Source: Defluviitaleaceae bacterium (GTDB lineage: Bacteria > Bacillota > Clostridia > Lachnospirales > WQUN01). From it: 64,000 nt of DNA. This document shows positions 59,561 to 64,000 of the stretch, in pieces. A program made the translations under genes and the position numbers. Numbering within the stretch: position 1 is the stretch's first letter; every line of letters starts with the position of its first letter. Location: NCBI GenBank assembly GCA_009779835.1, contig WRBD01000001.1, positions 62,001 to 126,000 on the forward strand, read 5' to 3'. The notes under the pieces were generated by a model. That model saw only the letters and a list, made by a program, of their open reading frames with translations, did not search any database and had not been told where the DNA came from.

Positions 59561-61330
59561 ATGAAAAAAACGGGCGAGTTTCAAGAGAGCATTCATCTTG
59601 TAGGTTATGAGGAAAAATATCGGGCAAAATTAATCAAAAACAGTGTTATTGCTGATTTTGGACGCGAAAAAGAATCATTGGACGGCTACTGGAATTATGC
59701 AATTGACCAATACGACACTTGCTTGCGTCAAAAATGGTTTGAGGAAGTTTACGAAAGCGAAAACGGATTAGAGTATCCGGTTGATTTCAGCTTTGACACA
59801 TGGGAGAGAATAAAAGTTCCATCGTGTTGGAACACACAAGAAGAACGTTTGCATCTATACGAAGGTACAATTGTGTATACTCGTCGCTTTAAATACAAAA
59901 ACCACGGTGAGGACAGGGTTTTTATTAAATTCGGCGCATCAAGCTACCAATCCATTGTTTTTGTAAACAAGCAATTCATGGGAACCCATTTGGGCGGCGA
60001 CACGCCTTTTTTTATAGAAGTAACCGGTGTTTTGCAAAAAGACAATCGTATTATTGTCGCGGTTAATAATACTCGCCGCCGCACCAATGTCCCCTGCGAA
60101 AACACAGATTGGTTCAACTACGGAGGAATGCATCGCGGCGTTGAAATTTTGCGTTTGCCCAAGTCATTTATTCAAGGTTTTAAAATAAATTTGCAACCCG
60201 GTTCCGAATATAAAAAAATAGATGCATCGGTTTTGATTAACGGGTGCGATAGCGGCACAGCGAAGCTTACCATCCCCGAATTGAACATAGATGCAAATAT
60301 TCCTATAAATGATGGCAAAGGTTCTGTAAGTATTGAAGCCGTGCCGAAGTTATGGGATGTGGATAACCCGAAGCTGTACGATGTTCAGGTCACTTATGAA
60401 AACGATATCATAGCCGAAAAAATAGGCTTCCGTGAAATTAAGGTTTCGGGGGAAGATATTTTATTAAACGGCAAAAAAGTGTTTTTACGCGGCGTATGCG
60501 CCCATGAAGAAAGCGTGGAAAATGGACGTGCAATAACCGAAGATGAAATTCGCACAAATTACAAACTTGCAAAAGAGATGAACTGCAATTTTATGCGTCT
60601 TGCACATTATCCGCACACAGAAAAAGCGGCACAAATAGCGGACGAAGTAGGTATGATGTTATGGGAAGAAATTCCTGTATATTGGGCTATTGAATTTGGC
60701 AACCCGTTAACATACGATGACGCGGAAAATCAATTGCTGGAGCTAATAAACAGGGATTACAACCGTGCAAGCGTTATTATTTGGTCGGTTGGTAATGAAA
60801 ATGAAGATACCGATTCCCGTCTTGCCTTCATGAGCAAATTGACAAAAACAGCCAAGTATACAGACTCCACGCGTCTTGTAAGTGCCGCTTGTTTAATTGA
60901 CATGAGCCAACATAAAATAATGGACAGACTATGTGATTATGTAGACGTGATAGGTATAAACGAGTATTTTGGCTGGTACAACCCCGATTTTTCGGAACTG
61001 TTGCAAGTTTTTGAAAACAGTGACCCCAAGAAACCCGTTATCATAAGTGAGTTTGGCGCATGTGCAATGCCCGGTATGCGCGGTACGAAAGACGAGCTAT
61101 TTACGGAAGACAAGCAGCTTCATGTATTCCGGCAACAGATAGACGCTTTCAAGATAGGGCCTTCCTATTTAAGCGGAGTATGCCCTTGGATTTTCTTCGA
61201 CTTCCGTTGTCCGCGCCGCACAAATGTTTTGCAAGGCTATTACAACCGCAAGGGCTTATTGTCCCCGAACAAAAAGCATAAAAAACTGGCCTTCTACGCA
61301 ATGCAGGAATTTTATCGGGAGATAAATTAA
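59561..61330 (+). CDS. GH2 beta-glucuronidase
   Basis: 589 residues from ATG 59561; no signal peptide, so it works in the cytoplasm. N-terminal sugar-binding domain (LDGYWNYAIDQYDTCL ... NYGGMHRGVEILRLP), Ig-like domain, then the barrel. Acid/base Glu413 in WSVGNENEDTDSR, nucleophile Glu497 in ISEFGACAMPG. YNRKGLL (Asn562-x-Lys564) matches the N-x-K carboxylate-binding motif that marks beta-glucuronidases within GH2. It would release glucuronic acid from imported oligosaccharides for UxaC. About 98 bases precede the ilvD start. Confidence 0.9.
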   Translation: MKKTGEFQESIHLVGYEEKYRAKLIKNSVIADFGREKESLDGYWNYAIDQYDTCLRQKWFEEVYESENGLEYPVDFSFDTWERIKVPSCWNTQEERLHLYEGTIVYTRRFKYKNHGEDRVFIKFGASSYQSIVFVNKQFMGTHLGGDTPFFIEVTGVLQKDNRIIVAVNNTRRRTNVPCENTDWFNYGGMHRGVEILRLPKSFIQGFKINLQPGSEYKKIDASVLINGCDSGTAKLTIPELNIDANIPINDGKGSVSIEAVPKLWDVDNPKLYDVQVTYENDIIAEKIGFREIKVSGEDILLNGKKVFLRGVCAHEESVENGRAITEDEIRTNYKLAKEMNCNFMRLAHYPHTEKAAQIADEVGMMLWEEIPVYWAIEFGNPLTYDDAENQLLELINRDYNRASVIIWSVGNENEDTDSRLAFMSKLTKTAKYTDSTRLVSAACLIDMSQHKIMDRLCDYVDVIGINEYFGWYNPDFSELLQVFENSDPKKPVIISEFGACAMPGMRGTKDELFTEDKQLHVFRQQIDAFKIGPSYLSGVCPWIFFDFRCPRRTNVLQGYYNRKGLLSPNKKHKKLAFYAMQEFYREIN

Positions 61331-61358
61331 GAATAATTCAATAAAACATTTATTTTGT

Positions 61359-61387
61359 TTGAAAAAATTTTTCAGTTATATTATAAT
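61359..61387 (+). promoter_or_regulatory. Sigma-A type promoter of the ilv operon
   Basis: TTGAAA at 61359-61364, 17-base spacer, TATAAT at 61382-61387. The short leader to the ilvD start leaves no room for a T-box. Confidence 0.8.
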
Positions 61388-61422
61388 CCTGTAATTGTAC
61401 ATTTTTGTAGGAGGCGTTTTTC

Positions 61423-63078
61423 ATGCATAGTGATTTTGTGACAAAAGGAAATAAGGTTGTTCCGCACCGCTCGCTGTTCAAATCAATGGGATATACAGAC
61501 GAGGAACTTGCAAAACCGTTAATCGGAATTGCGAACGCACACAGCGAGGTCGTTCCCGGTCACATTCACTTGGATGATATTTCAGAAGCCGTAAAGAAAG
61601 GAATTCTTGCGGCAGGAGGAACGCCTATTGAATTTCCTTCAATCGGTGTTTGCGACGGAATTTCGATGGGGCATATCGGAATGAAATATTCTTTGCCCAG
61701 CCGCGAATTAATTGCGGATTCTGTGGAGTCGATGGTGCTTGCACACGCGTTTGACGCGGTTGTACTTATTCCTAACTGCGATAAAATTGTTCCCGGGATG
61801 TTAATGGCGGCGGCAAGGCTGAATATTCCTGCTATTGTGATAAGCGGCGGCCCTATGTTAGCCGGTCGCGTTGCCGGGCGAGCCGTTAGTCTTTCGCAAA
61901 CATTTGAAGCAGTGGGCGCACACGCCGCGGGTAAAATAGATGACGAAACTTTACAGGAATACGAAGACCAATCCTGTCCGACTTGCGGTTCATGCTCGGG
62001 AATGTTCACCGCAAACAGCATGAACTGTATTACAGAAGCCCTCGGAATGGGACTGCCCGGAAACGGGACAACCCCTGCTGTTTTCGCGGAGCGTCTGCGC
62101 CTTGCGAAACAAGCGGGTAAGCAAATTATGCACCTTTATAATGAAGGAATAAGACCCCGCGACATTATGACGAAAAATGCGTTTCTTAATGCGCTTACGC
62201 TTGATATGGCACTTGGTTGCAGTACAAACAGTATGCTTCACCTTCCCGCGATTGCGTACGAAGCCGGCGTTGATTTGCCATTGACGCTTGCAAACGAAAT
62301 TAGCGCGAAAACCCCGAATTTATGCCGTCTTGCACCCGCAGGCCCGCACCATATCGAAGATTTATACAATGCGGGCGGCGTTCCTGCTGTGCTAAAAGAA
62401 CTTTCCACATTGGGGATTATCCACTTGGATGAAAAAACAGTAGCGGGCAAGCTTGGCGATATGGTATCAAAAGCAGTAAATCGCAACCCGGAAGTAATTC
62501 GCCCCGCAAACAATCCGTTTTCACCCGTTGGCGGAATAATTGTTCTTACAGGAAACCTGGCAGAAAACGGAAGCGTTGTAAAACGTTCTGCCGTTGCTGA
62601 TGAAATGATGAAAACAAGCGGTAAAGCCCGTGTTTTTGAAAGTGAAGAAGAATGTGCCGAAGCAATTTACGGCAACAAAATCAAGCCGGGCGACGTAGTT
62701 GTAATTCGCTACGAAGGCCCGAAAGGTGGGCCGGGAATGCGCGAAATGCTGAATCCCACCGCCGCGCTTATGGGAATGGGTCTTGGTACGCAGGTTTCGC
62801 TAATCACAGATGGTCGTTTTTCAGGCGCGTCACGCGGTGCGTGTATCGGTCACGTTTCGCCGGAAGCCGCAATCGGCGGGTTAATCGGGCTTGTTGAGGA
62901 AGGCGATAAAATCGACATAGACATAAACGCGGGAACGCTTCACCTAGACGTTCCCGATGATGTAATTGAAGAACGTCGCAAAAAATGGAGCGCACCCGAG
63001 CAGAAAGATTTAAAAGGATATCTCGCACGTTATCAAAAATTAGTAACAGGTGCTGATAAGGGCGCGGTTTTAGTCTAA
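61423..63078 (+). CDS. ilvD: Dihydroxy-acid dehydratase
   Basis: 551 residues; TAGGAGG before ATG 61423. Motifs: [32 protein letters not shown], the Fe-S Cys in [47 protein letters not shown] and [13 protein letters not shown]. Third step of valine/isoleucine synthesis. Confidence 0.97.
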   Translation: MHSDFVTKGNKVVPHRSLFKSMGYTDEELAKPLIGIANAHSEVVPGHIHLDDISEAVKKGILAAGGTPIEFPSIGVCDGISMGHIGMKYSLPSRELIADSVESMVLAHAFDAVVLIPNCDKIVPGMLMAAARLNIPAIVISGGPMLAGRVAGRAVSLSQTFEAVGAHAAGKIDDETLQEYEDQSCPTCGSCSGMFTANSMNCITEALGMGLPGNGTTPAVFAERLRLAKQAGKQIMHLYNEGIRPRDIMTKNAFLNALTLDMALGCSTNSMLHLPAIAYEAGVDLPLTLANEISAKTPNLCRLAPAGPHHIEDLYNAGGVPAVLKELSTLGIIHLDEKTVAGKLGDMVSKAVNRNPEVIRPANNPFSPVGGIIVLTGNLAENGSVVKRSAVADEMMKTSGKARVFESEEECAEAIYGNKIKPGDVVVIRYEGPKGGPGMREMLNPTAALMGMGLGTQVSLITDGRFSGASRGACIGHVSPEAAIGGLIGLVEEGDKIDIDINAGTLHLDVPDDVIEERRKKWSAPEQKDLKGYLARYQKLVTGADKGAVLV

Positions 63079-63104
63079 ATATAACGGAAACGAAGGTGAA
63101 TAAA

Positions 63105-64000
63105 TTGCAACTTAACGGAGCGGAAATTTTAATTGAATGTCTGCTTGAGCAAGGCGTAGACACAATCTTTGGCTTTCCGGGTGGGCGGGTAATTCCCATC
63201 TATGACGCACTGTATAAATATAAGGATAAGATTAATCATTATTTGACAAGCCACGAGCAAGGCGCGTCGCACGCGGCGGACGGTTATGCGCGTTCCACGG
63301 GGAAAGTTGGTGTTTGCTTGGCAACTTCCGGCCCGGGCGCGACAAATCTTGTTACGGGAATTGCGACGGCATACATGGATTCTTCACCGATGGTGGCAAT
63401 TACGGGCAACGTGCCTGTTCCTATGCTTGGAAAAGACAGTTTCCAAGAAGTTGACATCACGGGAATTACAATGCCTATTACAAAACATAATTTCATTGTA
63501 AAAGATGTAAACGAACTTGCGGAAACAGTTCGCCAGGCGTTTCATATTGCGCGAAGCGACAGACCCGGCCCCGTTCTTATTGATATTCCTTCCGATATAC
63601 AAACCGCTTCTTGTAATTTTTCCGCGAAAACGCCGCTTGCAGCTGTTCGTGAAAGCACGCGGATTACTCCGCAAAAATTAAACGAAGCGGCGGAGTTAAT
63701 TCATGCCGCAAAGAGACCACTCATCTACACGGGCGGCGGAGTAATTGCTTCCGAAGCGTCGGCGGAACTTTGTGAATTTGCGGCGATATTGGGCGCGCCT
63801 GTTTGCGTTAGCGCGATGGGAATCGGCGGTTTTCCGTCGTCGAATGAAATGCATGTCGGCATGATTGGAATGCATGGCACAGCCGTCGCAAACACTCTCG
63901 CAACCGAATGTGATTTTTTAATTGCAATAGGCGCGCGTTTTTCTGACAGAGTTGTAAATAACGCAAACGGTTTTGCCTCGGGTGCGAAAGTTCTTCATAT
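63105..64000 (+). CDS. ilvB: Acetolactate synthase large subunit (5' part, runs off the window)
   Basis: TTG start 63105 with GAAGGTGAA upstream; 26 bases after ilvD. The open frame reaches the window end. Residues QLNGAEILIECLLEQGVDTI, FGFPGGRVIPIYDALY, the catalytic-Glu segment SHEQGASHAADGYARSTG, GPGATNLVTGIATAYMDSSP and DRPGPVLIDIPSDIQ identify the TPP-binding domain of acetohydroxyacid synthase. It forms an operon with ilvD. Confidence 0.95.
   Translation, partial: MQLNGAEILIECLLEQGVDTIFGFPGGRVIPIYDALYKYKDKINHYLTSHEQGASHAADGYARSTGKVGVCLATSGPGATNLVTGIATAYMDSSPMVAITGNVPVPMLGKDSFQEVDITGITMPITKHNFIVKDVNELAETVRQAFHIARSDRPGPVLIDIPSDIQTASCNFSAKTPLAAVRESTRITPQKLNEAAELIHAAKRPLIYTGGGVIASEASAELCEFAAILGAPVCVSAMGIGGFPSSNEMHVGMIGMHGTAVANTLATECDFLIAIGARFSDRVVNNANGFASGAKVLH

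Noticed and set aside
61331-61422. T-box or other leader control ahead of ilvD
   Set aside because: Only about 35 bases lie between promoter and start codon; no stem-loop or specifier arrangement fits.
1-64000. tRNA, rRNA genes or a CRISPR array
   Set aside because: I looked for CCA-ended cloverleaf patterns, rRNA signatures and regularly spaced repeats and saw none; a covariance search would be needed to exclude a divergent tRNA.

Overview
The window looks like chromosome of an anaerobic, plant-fibre-degrading member of the Firmicutes (class Clostridia). The evidence is low-to-moderate GC content, strong GGAGG-type ribosome sites, secreted multidomain glycoside hydrolases with copper-amine-oxidase-type N-terminal domains and PT-rich linkers, a type I dockerin (cellulosome-type anchoring), an AgrC-like GHKL kinase and a Clostridia-style aromatic amino acid operon. 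Species cannot be named from sequence alone.

Layout. (1) 0-2.7 kb: an acetyltransferase followed by a decayed sugar-catabolism locus (LacI remnant, kinase-like remnant, frameshifted class II aldolase) and a copper-amine-oxidase-domain/LRR protein. (2) 2.7-17.9 kb: a xylan/glucan-degradation island with a GH5 glucanase, a double-PAS protein, an AraC regulator carrying two carbohydrate-binding-like domains, a divergently transcribed GH10-CBM-GH43-CBM-dockerin xylanase (one apparent frameshift), a membrane-anchored GH11 xylanase, a CotH lipoprotein, an AraC regulator fused to a complete GH11 xylanase domain, and a GH43 relic. (3) 17.9-22.9 kb: a 1.2-kaa secreted BACON-repeat protein with a toxin-like C-terminal tip, two paralogous small membrane proteins (immunity candidates) and two displaced tip copies. 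(4) 22.9-32.7 kb: accessory and eroded DNA containing recombinase and IS4 remnants, a 15-residue peptide gene plus attenuator in front of an orphan GHKL kinase with four tandem H-box units, a secreted metalloprotease, a tandem-AbrB protein and decayed lipoprotein duplicates. (5) 32.7-39.6 kb: heterodimeric ABC exporter with a WYL regulator, small conserved proteins and a Nudix hydrolase. (6) 39.6-50 kb: HflX and a near-complete shikimate/Phe/Tyr operon on the minus strand (aroF-tyrA-aroB-aroA-aroC-x-pheA-aroEK-aroQ). (7) 50-64 kb: HD-GYP protein, glucuronate isomerase, PspA plus TPM-domain protein, a V8-like protease, a polysaccharide deacetylase, a GH2 beta-glucuronidase, ilvD and the start of ilvB.

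How it works together. The enzymes fit glucuronoxylan use: GH10/GH11 cut the backbone, GH43 trims side chains or oligomers, GH2 releases glucuronic acid and UxaC starts its catabolism. The most unusual idea in the window is regulatory. Two separate AraC-type DNA-binding proteins, each next to xylanase genes, have acquired carbohydrate-recognising modules from extracellular xylanases (tandem CBM-like domains in one, a catalytic GH11 domain with both glutamates intact in the other). They look like intracellular xylo-oligosaccharide sensors built from enzyme parts. Secondary points of interest are the toxin-tip/immunity array and the peptide-attenuator-multi-H-box kinase unit.

Caution: at least seven genes carry single-base frameshifts. 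Those in otherwise intact genes (aldolase, GH10-GH43) could be assembly errors; those in the 28-33 kb region look like true decay.
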